Part shown: one piece after another, positions 36,469 through 48,376 of the stretch
How positions within the stretch are numbered: the first letter of the stretch is position 1
Layout: each line of letters opens with the position of its first letter
NCBI GenBank assembly: GCA_013365325.1
Contig: JABVXV010000220.1
Location: 44,784-108,783 of the forward strand
Source of the DNA: Dipetalonema caudispina
Lineage: Eukaryota > Nematoda > Chromadorea > Rhabditida > Onchocercidae
Direction of reading: 5' to 3'
DNA length: 64,000 nt
Translations under genes and position numbers: made by a program
The notes under the pieces: model-generated
Database searches by the model: none
What the model was told of the DNA's origin: nothing
What the model saw: the letters and a program-made list of their open reading frames with translations, nothing else

Positions 36469-36823
36469 CTGGACGTCAATATCTTCCAACGCAATAAATC
36501 CGTAATAATGAGCGTTACATTATTCCAGTCGAGTAAATGGCAGATCTATTCATGCCATCAGATGCCACTATGCTGCTTTCAGGCTTAAATTGGATGATAT
36601 AATTCTTGGATAACTATAACTAATTTCATAATGCGTGCCAAGTCGATAATGTGATATGATCAGTTGGGGTTTCACTTTTTTTAATTCTGTTTCATTTTGA
36701 CAATAGCAATATTTTAGGAAAACACATTGCTGAATCATTTTACCTATTGAATTGTTTTTTTTTAAGGTCAAATTGTTGTGTCTTTTGTTGTTTACATTAT
36801 AATATTTTTGGTATGATATTGAA

Positions 36824-36990
36824 AGCTTGTAGATAATTTTGTATTTTTCAGAAGAATACGTGATAATTTTGTGTTTTCCAGAAGAATACGTGATAATTTT
36901 GTGTTTTCCAAAAGAATACGTGATAAATTTGTATTCTTCAGAAGAATACGTGATAATTTTATGTTCATCAGAAGATATATGATAATTTCG
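36824..36990. repeat. 30-bp tandem repeat, ~5 copies
   Basis: The unit TCAGAAGAATACGTGATAAT plus a TTTGTGTT-like spacer recurs with an exact 30-bp period from 36841. Four copies are good and the last is diverged. Because the period is a multiple of three, both strands stay open across the array, which explains the repetitive frames seen there. Confidence 0.85.
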
Positions 36991-38821
36991 TTTTTACGAA
37001 AAGAATGCATCTATTTATTGTTTTATGATAGACTTATAATTTTTGCTGCTTATACAAACTTCCTCTATTCATTTTTTGTTATTTAGTATTTTGAAAAAAT
37101 GGTTTGCTTTGAGATTTTTAACTTTGTCAAATTAGCTTATTTCATTCAACTTTGTATACTCGTATTGCTTTCTTCACTTGTTTCTTTGCACAAGTTTTGA
37201 TTTCATCTTTGTTTCTACTACAGTGGAAACTTTTAATTGTCAATTGTTTAAGCATATTTTCTTCTGAAAATTTTTAATGGTTATTCGAATTTAATTTGAA
37301 TTTTGATTATTATCTTTGACTTTCAAACTCAAAAGAACATTTAACATACTGTTAGTTTCTATGGATAATCTTAATTACGAGCTAAATAATTAGGATCATA
37401 TATATATATCAACAAGAGAGAGGAGGGAGAAGGAGAAACAGAAAGATTATATGTTTACAAAAATAGTTGCAGCTATTTTAATTGGGAGATTAGTAATGAG
37501 ATATGTAGATTGCTGAAATGGTATTTTCTTCCAATTAATTCTTTCTTTACCTTGCTGAATCACTTTCGAAACTTCATTAATTATATGCTATCTTTAAGAA
37601 TGCCCCTGCAGTTATGGTTTTCAGAAGGGTGTGCTTTCTGGGATTCGTATTGCATGCTACAATCACTTTGCTAATTTTACTTACTGCATGTTTTTGAGTA
37701 GTACTTTATTTGCAGCATGGTACTTAGTTTTATCTAATGTGGAAGTTTATGTGCTTTCTGCATATCTTTTTATGTTAATTTCCTTTATTTCATACTTTTT
37801 GCTTCCTTATTTATACTTCTTCATAAAAAGAAATTAAATATAGGGACAAACTCATAACGTGCCAATCTTCAGCCTATTATTAAACTCATCGCTTTTTCAA
37901 ATCTCAAATTTTATGACAGCATTACTCTTTACTGGACAAAATTTGTCTGATTTTATAAATAAGCAAGAAGGAGAAACATTACTTAAAGAGAAATGTTTAC
38001 GGTATGATTAAATGAAATTAAGGTATGGAATGAATTCTTGTACATTACTAGATAAATATATTAACTGAGGATTATTTAAGTCCAATTTGGAGATTTGAAG
38101 TTTTGTTTAAAGTTTCAAAAAGGAAACTGATATATCATTTATGATATATATAATCAATAGAAATCACCATTCAAGAATCATCGAATCATTTTACTTGTTC
38201 AAATCATTTCTCTGGAAATGATACAAATCAGTACCTTTGGGATTTACTGAAAGTAAGTCGGGTTATACGTGGACCAGATGGTCGTTAATACTGTAACATT
38301 GTAAAAGAAAAAATTCCTCAGCAGTACAATGTACAACGTATTTCTCTTTGTATGAAAAATTAGATTAATACAGTACTTTTTCATGTTTGAAAATTCATAA
38401 TAACAATAATTTGCACTCAATTTCAAGCATTTAATAAAATATATCGATGACTTCAGAAAGTTTTTTATATTTAAAAAACTATCAAATTCGTTCTTCAATT
38501 TTTGTTCACTATGTAAGCTATTCATGTTGCTCTATGCGTGTATTCTTAAAGCTTCGTCAAATTTTATTCCCATCAAGTTGAAATCACAAAATTTATGCAA
38601 ATGACTATACAATGAAATATTCAATTTCGTTGATTGGTGAGAACAAATAGTAAATAATGTTAGTAAAAAATGCGAAAGATTGAAAAAAAAACTGGTGCTT
38701 AAAGTACTAATTAGTGGTTCCTCATGGCATTTATTACATTACACTTTGAAATTTATTTTACTTCCAATTGCTGAACAGAGAAAGAAAAGAGAAAATGAGA
38801 GAGAGAAAGGAAAAGTTAATT
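36991..38821. other. intergenic, nothing certain
   Basis: AT-rich spacer on the 3' side of the WPPP-protein gene. Frames at 37631-37837 (hydrophobic, no ATG) and 38244-38525 (minus, ATG, 93 codons) have no splice support or domain and were not called. Confidence 0.45.
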
Positions 38822-41800
38822 TCATCTTCCTCCTCCGACGCGTACCATTCCTTTCGTTTGTGCAGTTCTCTGTTGCATCTGTTGAGCGGTCGCCTGAAAC
38901 TCCAGCAATTTAAAGAAAGTAGCGAAAATTTTTCAGGCAAAGAATAAACTGGCGTAGAGAAAAATATGGATAAATGCTCGCCCTATAAATTCAACATCGG
39001 TTAGGCCTGAATTGAATATGGATTTAGAGAGGTTTTTAAATAAACGAAAATCTTAAGAAATCTTATTTTTAAAAACAGAAAAAGTTGAAATTCTTGGTAA
39101 GAAAGATGCCGTAAAGGCAATAAGAGATGAAGAGAAAATACACAGAGATAAAAGAGTAAAAGGAAAAGCGGAAATTACTTAACTGCATAGTTTTAATTTT
39201 GAAACAAAATTTAGGTCAAAGATTTTCCTTTTTATTAAAAAATCGAAATTTGTTTTCAATTTCTTCAAGCACTTATCCTTTTGTTCTCCTGGCTTTAACA
39301 CTATTGCAAAATGTCAGCAGTGCAATAATGAATAATTACTTCGGCTTACTACAAGATGCCAAGGCTTGAAGAAATTCCAAAATTCACTAACCTGTTTCGT
39401 TGTCGTCTGCTCCACCACTGTTTCATCCTGATCTACAGCTGCTGCAAATTCAATAATTGCATATTTTGATCCGTGAAAGTTTAGAAAATTAGAAAATTTT
39501 AATTGATACATATTTGCCATAACTTACGCCTGTATTCGGGTGGTGGTGGTGGCCATTGACGTTGACTTGGCTTTACAGGCAATCGTGTTTGAAGAATATC
39601 AACGTCTTGCTGAATTTGCTGTTCAAATTCTGGTGGTGGCCACTGCACGGTTTTTAGTCGAGAACCTGACAAATATTAGTTGAATTTCCGAAAAAAAAAG
39701 TTTTTTTTCGAAAAACTAAGATCCTTTCAAACAAAATAGATCAAATCTGAAGGATCCATCAATATAACAGGAATGATAAAGAAGAATATGTCATAAATAG
39801 TTTAGTCGAGCCTAGAAAACAGTGTCAGGTGTTAATAGATAAAAAGAAAATGTTGTGGACTATTAGACACTAATAAACAACAATTGAAGCAAACAGAGAA
39901 GAACTTTACATCAATGGTTTTCAGAAAGTCACTAGGTGATTAATAATTAGTTTCAATGACATTATTAAAATTTAGTACCATTAATTTATTTATTCTTCCT
40001 TTAAATTTTCATAACTTTCATAAAACATCGTAACAGCTCATATCAATCTCAGTCGTTTTGAATTTTAAGACTAAAATTAGTAGTTTAAAGCCTACCTACA
40101 GTTCTTTGTGTACGAACTTCATTTTCTGGTGGCGGCCAAACTCTTTGTAAATTATGTGGAACAGTTTTACTCCAAGCTGTTCCTGTTTCTAATTCTACTT
40201 TTTCCTGAAATTGTTGCAGAAATCATTTTTTTGAAACTAAAATTCATTGGAATTATTACTGCAGAAGATTCAATACAAAACCATTTCTTACATCACGTCT
40301 CCAAGCCGTATCTTCTGCTGCTTTAGTTACAGTTACTTCTTGCCTGTAAGGAAAAACAGTTTTTCTTTTACATAATTAATGCAAATAAATGCAAATGTTA
40401 TTTAAGAATAACTTTGACACCTCTGCTCAATGATAACTTCGACAATAATAAATCTTTTTTTTTCTTTTTCTCACTATCTTTAGCAATGATTGAAGAAGAT
40501 ATTTAGAGCATGATTAGAAGAGCTAGCTCTAAAGAAAATAAGTTTCGATGCATTGATAAGGATAATTTCATCAATTATGATCGAATTGGCGATATTATAA
40601 GCTTACATTGTGGCTGATGTTCGACCATATCTAACATATGACCAAACACAAGACGCTAAATGACCATGTGATTCAAGTGTCCACAAATAAAAAAATAATT
40701 CTGCAAAATTTACGAACCGTGGTGCAACATTTTCATTTTGTGGTGGAGGCCAAACATGCCCAATACGACCCGGCTGATATGCACTTCTAATTGATTGTGC
40801 ACCAACTATCTCACCCTGTGAATTATGGAAATTTTCAAGATTTAGTAGAAAATAATAAAATTTATCCCTACCTATTACTTTCTTCTTCTCCTGAAAAGGT
40901 GCACTACTACAGTATCCAGAAGTAAAGATAAATTAAAACTAATCTACGAAATTTTCTATTCCATCTTCTTCTATTCTGTAAAAAATCCAGAAACCTGATT
41001 ATCGGGATGCCATTCGCCAGCTTTAACCCGCGGAGCATCTCTCATTTCTTTCGCTTCCTCCTGTGGAAATTCATTCCATTCTACTCGAGTTGTCTGCATT
41101 GGGCGAGGAACAATTACAGTTGGCTAAAATATTCTTCTGAATTGATGATACTTTTTTTTTTTTTTAAATTAATTAATGCTCCCCCACTGTTTGCACTTTT
41201 CACTCACTCATTCCTTGAATTTAAAATCCAAAATTTCGACTATTCAAGATTCTATTTTTCTAATGATCTGCTAAAAAAGAATATAACTTCATAGTGCTAA
41301 TTATTATAAGCCAGTAATTGTCAAGTTTCAGTCCAACTCCCGAAAGATCTTGTAGAAATAACAACTTGAAGTGTCTGGAATTTTAAACTTTAGTACGAAA
41401 CTAGTCTTATCTTTTTCCTGTACTTTTTAAACTTAGAATGAATTTACTCAAGTGGATGAGATATACGATCTGGTACAAAACAAATAACTACAAGCTAATG
41501 GCTCGTAGATCTGATTAAACATCACGGAAAAAGCTACCACTGAATTGCCTGGAATTTTTCACTCAATAGTCCATATGACAAATCAATAATGTAGATACTT
41601 TTTTTAAATCTCTGGATATAATTTAAACTTGAAATATATAGCAAATTCATGAGTTTAATCTCAACTAGTTTAAATTAAAAAATTTTGCCAACTATATTTT
41701 TGACCTTAACTTCAACGCTTCCGTGTAAATCTGGGATGATGATTTTCGCTGGTTGAGGAGCTTGAATTTCAACCGGTATTCGATTTTGTGTTACCCATGA

Positions 41801-43895
41801 TTGATCTTCCTGAAATTTACACAAAAATCAATAATATTCCTTTCAATTTCATCTGACTAAAACTAAATTTAAAGTACTACGGAAAATTTTCGAATGAATT
41901 TTCAGTCAAATAGTTTCTTTTCCATTCCTCTTAATAGTACTTTCGGAAGATATTTAAATCAGAACAACAGAATTATTACTTTTTAGTTGGAATGGTAATA
42001 GTCAAACTTATTTACAAATCTTGAATTCTTTCAAAAATTAGCGCTCTCGTACAGTAAGCATAACACTATGCAACATAATAAGTATGGACTCGGTATCGTA
42101 TCAAATAACACAATGTAGTGTGAATCTATTTGTATAAGTAACTATCGTACATCAAATGATACAACATAATGTAATTCTTCTAGTCTAAGTGACTATAGTA
42201 CATTAAATCATACAGTATAGAGTGATTCTACTTACCGTAAAGATTTGTTTACTGTATGCTGAAAATCACATTTAATAATTAAATTAGTTCGAGTGAACAA
42301 TGTCAGTAAAGCTCATATGCTTATTTCTTCAGTCCTATACGAATGATAATTCTATGTAATCTTAGCTTTATGAGCTAAGCGTTCAGTAAAATGTAAGAAG
42401 AGTTACCTGCGTATGTATTGGCTTTATTTCTTGCTGTGGTAATACTTCCATCGGCTTAATAATGTTGCTCAAGTAAGCTTGCTGTACATCACCACCTCTT
42501 AACACTTGAATCTTATCATCAGTATTCGGAATTAATTGCTGTTGGGCAAATGTTGTAGATATTGGTGAAGGTTGAATTTGTTGTACGCCTCCTCCATCTT
42601 GTTGTGCAGATAATTTATGAGCTGTTGGACCACTTCGAACTGCTGGTACTTGTGCAGGTTTTGCCGGTACTGCTGGACCTCTTTTTTGTTGTTGTTGTTG
42701 TTGAGACATTTGTTGCACTTGTTTTGTTGGAATCTGATATTTTGAAGCTTGCACTTGAGGTTGCTGCTGCAGATTAGGCTGTTGCTTCTGCTGCTGCTGC
42801 TGCTGCTGCTGCACTTGCCGCTGAATATTCGATGGTTGATTTTGCTGCAAATTTGGTGTTTGAACCTTCTCTTGTTGAGCCTGTTTAGCAGCCATCATCT
42901 TGGCCTGCTGCTGGGCACGAAGCTGCTCTGCGCGTTCTCGTTCCTGCTTAATTTGAGCTTCTCGTTTCTCTCGTTGTAGTGCTTCTTGCTCAGCCCTTTT
43001 TTTCGCTTCAGCTTGAGCTTGCTTGGCTTTTGCTTCAGCTTCAGCTTGCCTAGCCTTTGCCTCAGCTTGCGCTTGCTTAGCTCTTGCTTCAGCTTCGGCT
43101 TGCTTAGCTTTTGCTTCAGCTTCGGCTTGCTTAGCTTTTGCTTCAGCTTCGGCTTGTTTAGCTTTTGCTTCAGCTTGTGCCTGCTGAACACGCATTTGAG
43201 CATCACGTTGGGCACGTTCTTGTGCTTCTTTTATGGCTTGCTGTTGAGCTAACTGAGCTCGTTGAAGCGCTTCTTGCTGCGCTTTCTCCATTGCTTCCTT
43301 CTGTTCAGCAATAATTTTTGCCTGACGTAATTCAGCTTGCTCACGAGCTTCAGCTTCCCTTTTTGCAACTTCGGCTGGATCTAATTGTGGATGTCCTTGT
43401 GGTATTATCACTTCATGCGATTCCATATGAACTAAAAGTTTAAAAATGAATTTAAAGTTTTCGTTTATAGGCAATAATATCTCAGGGAATCATATTTAGA
43501 AACCGTTAAACAGTGAGGAAATACGATGGCTTAAAATGCTTCACAATCAGGCCAAGAAGATATTTCAGAAGTATATAAGCTCACAAAATACTCTACCATT
43601 TGTAAATATGCTAAAAGTTTAACGAAATTTGGAAAGTGATTGATAGTACAAAAAACTGAGATATGAAAAAATAAAAGTGCCTGAAATATCGAAAAAAAAA
43701 AAACTATATATAGAAAATCAAACCTATTTTCGTATGTTGATCACCGCCACTGCTCATTACCTCTGTTACACCTTGATTCACGCTTGGTACCACGTTAGTA
43801 ACCATTTTAAAACCTGTACCTTTACGTAAAGTCGGTCCTTCATCTTCCTCCTCCTCCTCCTCCTCCTCTTCCTCTTCTTCGATATTGTGTGACAT
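38822..43895 (-). CDS. low-complexity coiled-coil protein with WPPP motifs (649 aa, 10 exons)
   Basis: Exons: 43895-43724, 43431-42407, 41809-41705, 41123-40995, 40815-40718, 40343-40292, 40204-40096, 39665-39528, 39441-39392 and 38893-38822. All joins keep frame. Order of regions: a run of about 12 Glu (residues 6-17); a conserved-looking segment around GTGFKMVTNVVPSV; a long charged coiled coil whose core is a nine-residue repeat of KQAEAEAKA type; a Gln-rich segment; then a C-terminal part with four WPPP motifs (HVWPPPQNE, RVWPPPENE, VQWPPPEFE, RQWPPPPPEYR) and related VEWNEFPQEE and GEWHPDN. The end is VRVGGGR. No enzyme domain or signal peptide is seen, so it is probably intracellular and structural (inference). 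I do not recognise the family. A muscle or cytoskeletal scaffold is a guess. Confidence 0.8.
42100..42240. repeat. 51-bp diverged tandem repeat in an intron
   Basis: ATCAAATRAYACAAYRTARTG-like units begin at 42100, 42151 and 42202, each ending in a TAAGTRACTAT(C/A)GTAC or CTTACC segment. The period is 51 bp. It lies in the second intron of the WPPP-protein gene. Confidence 0.65.
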
Positions 43896-43902
43896 TTTTT
43901 TA

Positions 43903-43911
43903 GCTGTAATA
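43903..43911 (-). promoter_or_regulatory. candidate spliced-leader or 5'-UTR acceptor of the WPPP-protein gene
   Basis: TTATTACAG ends at 43904 and the ATG follows 8 nt later, after CTAAAAAA. The short spacing favours trans-splicing and supports the start at 43895 over an upstream in-frame ATG at 43916, which the acceptor would remove. Confidence 0.55.
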
Positions 43912-45170
43912 ATCAATGAGATCTTTTGGTTGGATTAATTTAGGAAGGAAAAAATTCATTTTAGAATCATTTTGCTTCTGATAAAATTTACATTCTACGA
44001 TTAATAAATTAATTCAGTGATATGTTATGGCTGAATAATAACGTGTTTTGTAAATCTGCACATTAAAGAATAAAATTTAAAGACATAAATCGGTCGAAAA
44101 TTTATCAAAAAATTTTCTGTGGAATGTCATTGAATTGCAAAGGTTGTTTAGATAAAAATTGCCTCCAATATATATTTCACAATTTTTAAAATCAAATTTT
44201 AACTACTACTAGTTTCAACTGTATGTAGAATTTAAAATTGAAAAGTATCAATTTCATCAATCTGACACTTCAACCATGTGATATTTCAAATTTAGAATGA
44301 CACATTTTGAATGCTTTTGCAAATTTTTACATCTTTTATATTACAACAAGATTTGCTTACAACTTAGAAGTATACAATATTGATTAAGTTTTTATTCTGA
44401 TGAAAATCTGAATCTGTGAATTATTCAAGAAGTGATCAATAGCATCATCCAGGATAAACGATCAATAAGAGAGATATATTAAATTTTTCCAGGTTTTTAA
44501 TATTAACTCAAGTTAGAATAAAATAATCTATATAAATTTCACTCTGTTTCTAAGCTATGTCTGTATCCGGAAATGTGTTTTACTGAATACAGAAGTGTTT
44601 CGTTGTAGGAAAGTGAGATAAGGTTGGGTACTTGAAAGCATGCTAATATTTATTAAATGACATTAACATCTACTAATCCTTTAACTATTTAAATCATAAC
44701 AATGAATATTAAAATTCATAACGGAAAGTAATTTTTTGATAAAAAATTAACGCCTTTTAAATTCTGATAATATTTTAAAATTCTATACGTTCTTAATTAT
44801 TAAAGGAATTTTTGAAATTTAAGAGAGTCAAACACGGTCAACTTTTATACTCTCTACGAAAACAAAAGGATGGTTTCTTGAAATAGTTTAGAGCATATAA
44901 TAAGGTAAGGAAAAACTATTTGATCAAGTTTTTAGAAATGTATTTCTTTTTTTTAACTTCAAAATTTTTCCCGAAGTAAAACTTACTCAAACTTCAGAAT
45001 AACCCTTTAATGCAATCTTTTACTGACTGCTGACATTAATTATAACTATTGCACTGATCTTATCTTTTTTAGTTGGATTTTTCATTATTTTATGAATGAA
45101 TAAAATATGCCAGAAAAGAATAATAGCGAAAGGGGAACAAGTGATATTTCTCGAATTAAAAAAAATGTTT
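43912..45170. other. intergenic, nothing recognised
   Basis: AT-rich spacer between the WPPP-protein start and the end of the small secreted gene. It should hold the promoter or outron of the former. Confidence 0.5.
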
Positions 45171-47991
45171 TCAAGTTTTAAAAGAAATAATTGAAAAATT
45201 CAGCAAGCTATAATTATTGGGTTTAGATTGATAGAGTAAAGACATAAAAGGAGATGATAGCTGTTTCGTTTTATAAATAATATGCCGGGAATCAGCTGAT
45301 TCATAAAATTTCTCTTTTGCAGCTACTGTGAAATCGTTTCTAAGAAAGAGGCGGTTGGATTTCAGCAAAACTTTGTTTTTCCAATATTTTATTTTATCTT
45401 CTGGCGTTATCAGCGATTCACTCCCTTTTTTTGAGAAGAATTGATTATTTCGACTGCAAATTTAAAAGATGAACAATTAATGATTTTCTTCCGATGATTT
45501 AGAAATGTTAAATCAAAGTGCTCCACATTTCAGTATGTGTAAATTAAGTTATTATGATTAACGTGGAACTTCTATGAGCTTCTCTCAAATACTCCTCAAG
45601 AAATATCCTAATTAAACGTAATTAAGAATGAAAAGATAGTATCTCTTTGTATTTCCTTATTTTGTTTACTTCTAAGACTATCTGATTATTCTTATTCACG
45701 AGGAAAATTCACTCGTTTTTGATACTACAACAAATACAACTAGCACTTAAAACAAAATTCTACATACAGTAGAATTCGACAGTTTACCTAAATCTCATCA
45801 AATTCTGTCGCACCTATCATTGATCGAATCTAAATTTAAGCATCCATCCACATTTAAAATATCATTAATAAATCGTTTAATACATGAAATTTTACATTTA
45901 GCTAAAACTGGATAAAATAACCGAGTAACTACTGTAGTGAGAAATAATAATTGGGATGGATTTGGAGAATTCATAGAAGATACGAGAGATTGAGACAAAC
46001 TTCTGATACGAAAAAAAGTAATTTACGTTTCACGCTTTAGCTGAAGCAAATGCTTTCGTAAGTAAACAAACTATCGTTTCCGTTATGAACAGTTGCTGTA
46101 TCTAATGGCATCACTGAATTAATTCAACAAAGTCGTAAATACAACAAAAGTAATGTATAAAAATTAAGTCTAACTGGTATAAATAAGCATGTAATGTAAG
46201 GCATAAAACGTAGAACGTTAATGCTTAGTATTGTGTCGCTGCTACAACGATTTATGATTTACTTAATTTTTTTTTTTTTTAAGTATACTTTGGTACTTTC
46301 TTCAAGAGCAATTAAATCATCTGTTTACAAGTGAAAAAACGAAAATTTCATTCAACCAAACACTCAAATGTATTAGTATCAGAAAATATCTATATTGAAA
46401 TTTAATTTCAAAAATAAAAAGAAATTTGCCAAATAATCAATGCATAGATTATATAAATATTTTTAGTATTTTCAACTATTCTAACTGATATTCCGAAATG
46501 AATATAGACCCTTTCAGGATAAACAGATTTAATAATTAAATTAATGCAAAAACCAATAATTTATATATACTCTATTCTTGGTCAATTGATATTATTTTAT
46601 GAAATAAGATTGGAATTGGTACAAACCTGAAATTATTTTGTAAATAAGAAAGAATGAATAAAATTTCGGGAAAAAGCGGAAAAGGTTAAATATTTAAGGC
46701 GATACACATGTTGAGAGAGTGTAAGAGTGAAAAGCATAGATATCGGTAAAGCAATCGAAATATTTTTAAAAAAAAAAAAAGAAAAAAAACAAGAAACGAA
46801 AAAAAAAAAATTCAAACTGATAGGAAATAAAGATATAGAAATAGTGAAAATTGAAATAATAGATTGGATGAATATAGGAGGAAATGATTCAGTTGTTCCT
46901 AAAATTTCTTTAGATAATTTGCCGACAATTCGTTCCTTCCTTTCTCAATTTTTTTTTTTTATTTTTTTTCTCTCTTTCTAATATATTTATATATATACAT
47001 ATGTACCAATACATATGTCTGAATCTTTCTTTTTCAAATTTTAGTTAATAATTTTTTTTTCTCAACAACTAATACTGTGCTCTTTTATTGAATTCACTAA
47101 CAACATTATGTTGTACATTTCTTCTTCTTCTTCTCCTTCTTCTTCCTCTTCTTCTTCTTCCTCTTCTTCTTCTTCCAACAACGTCGATTTGTTAATGTTA
47201 AATAGTTTGTAAAAGAAAATTGTGAAAGTTAAGAGAAATTGAAAAAATTGAAATAAATCCTTTCACTTATTTTGTTCCATTCCATAGCATTAAAAATAAT
47301 GAATTTAATAATGAAAATGTAACTTACAAAGTATATTCACTCATTTCACCTCATTATGCTCTTTCCTCATTCTCCCCCGCTTTTTTCCACATTATTCCCC
47401 GCCTTATCTCTTGTTCTTTCTAAGAAAAGATTGAGAAAACAAAAAAAAAAAAAAAAAAAAAAAAAAATGAGAAAGAATTGCAGAATACACAAAATCACAA
47501 AATCATCGATCCAAACACTTTACCATTACATTAGTGATTTATTTTTGCTTCCTATCATCATGAATTGATAACATAAATAATTCTTTTGCTAATTCAAATC
47601 TTTTCGCATTAATTATAATTGGGATGATATTGGCTAGCTGGAAAGTAAATAGTCTAAAGTGATTAAGATTAAATAGTTTAGATTATATGAGGATTTAATC
47701 AGTAAACAGATTATTATGCTTTTCAGCATTATGAAATGTAATAATAGTAAATTAAACGGTTGATATTCTTGATTATTTAATAAATTAATGTCTTTTTTAA
47801 AAATTTTCCACTGTCTTTATTAATCTCATTTGAATAATCAGTGAGTATTTCCGTGATTTTTTACTGCAAATAAAAACGGAAAATTGAAAGATTACTTCTT
47901 GTTGGAAATTGTTAAAAATCAAACCTGATGATATGATCAAATATATTGAGCATAGTAGTATCATAACAAAATAATCAAAGAAAACAACCAT
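45171..47991 (-). CDS. predicted small secreted protein, unrecognised (156 aa, 4 exons)
   Basis: Exons: 47991-47925, 46113-46068, 46002-45814 and 45339-45171, joining with phases 1, 2 and 2. Exon 1 is a signal peptide (MVVFFDYFVMILLCSIYLII) ending in a G-GTTTGA donor. Exon 2 follows TTAATTCAG and exon 4 follows the pyrimidine-rich CCTCTTTCTTAG. The mature part contains LLFLTTVVTRLFYPVLAKCK, then ISCIKRFINDILNVDGCLNL, giving three cysteines at 74, 78 and 92. A polar C-terminal part around NDFTVAAKEKFYESADSR follows. No family is recognised. The donor of exon 2 (TT then GTTTAC) is weak and the first intron is 1.8 kb, so the first two joins are less certain than the last one. An alternative start is the Met at 46111. 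Confidence 0.42.
47122..47176. repeat. (TTC/CTT)n microsatellite
   Basis: An interrupted run of CTT/TTC and CCT triplets, about 55 bp, lying in the first intron of the predicted small secreted protein gene. Confidence 0.85.
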
Positions 47992-48340
47992 AAGAACTGA
48001 AACATTTGTTGTAAATATGAGATTATTTTCCGTTTCAAAATTTTCAATGTTAAAGAAATGCGGAAAAATTTTCTAATACTCAATTTTAATCATAAGCCGA
48101 TAATTAATTACTCAAAATTCATTTCCACAAAATGAACCTTTTCAAATATCATATTTTAAATTCATTCCGTAAATCCGTCTTTTATTTCTTTCAAGTTTTA
48201 TATCGAACTAACGTGAATTTCCATATCATCAAAGAAATTAATTAATTGTTGAAAAAATTAACGCAAAACGAAAATTAGTTCAGTAAGTAAAGTGCAATGC
48301 AAAATTTTGTATAATAAAGCATACATGAGATCTTTTTGCA

Positions 48341-48376
<36 letters not shown>

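Noticed and set aside
38244..38525. 93-codon minus-strand ATG frame
   Set aside because: Composition follows the AT-rich background, with no signal, domain or splice partner. It ends before the 3' end of the WPPP gene.
42238..42260. Microexon between GATTTTCAG and ACG-GTAAGT in the WPPP-protein gene
   Set aside because: Its 23 nt would break the frame between flanking phase-0 exons, and it lies at the edge of the 51-bp tandem repeat.
42562..43252. Several long plus-strand and alternative minus-strand frames
   Set aside because: They are shadows of the repetitive coiled-coil and Gln-rich exon and are rich in Leu, Ser or Lys only because of the repeat codons.
47356..47568. Plus-strand ATG frame with a Lys run
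   Set aside because: The Lys run is a poly-A tract and the rest is low-complexity.
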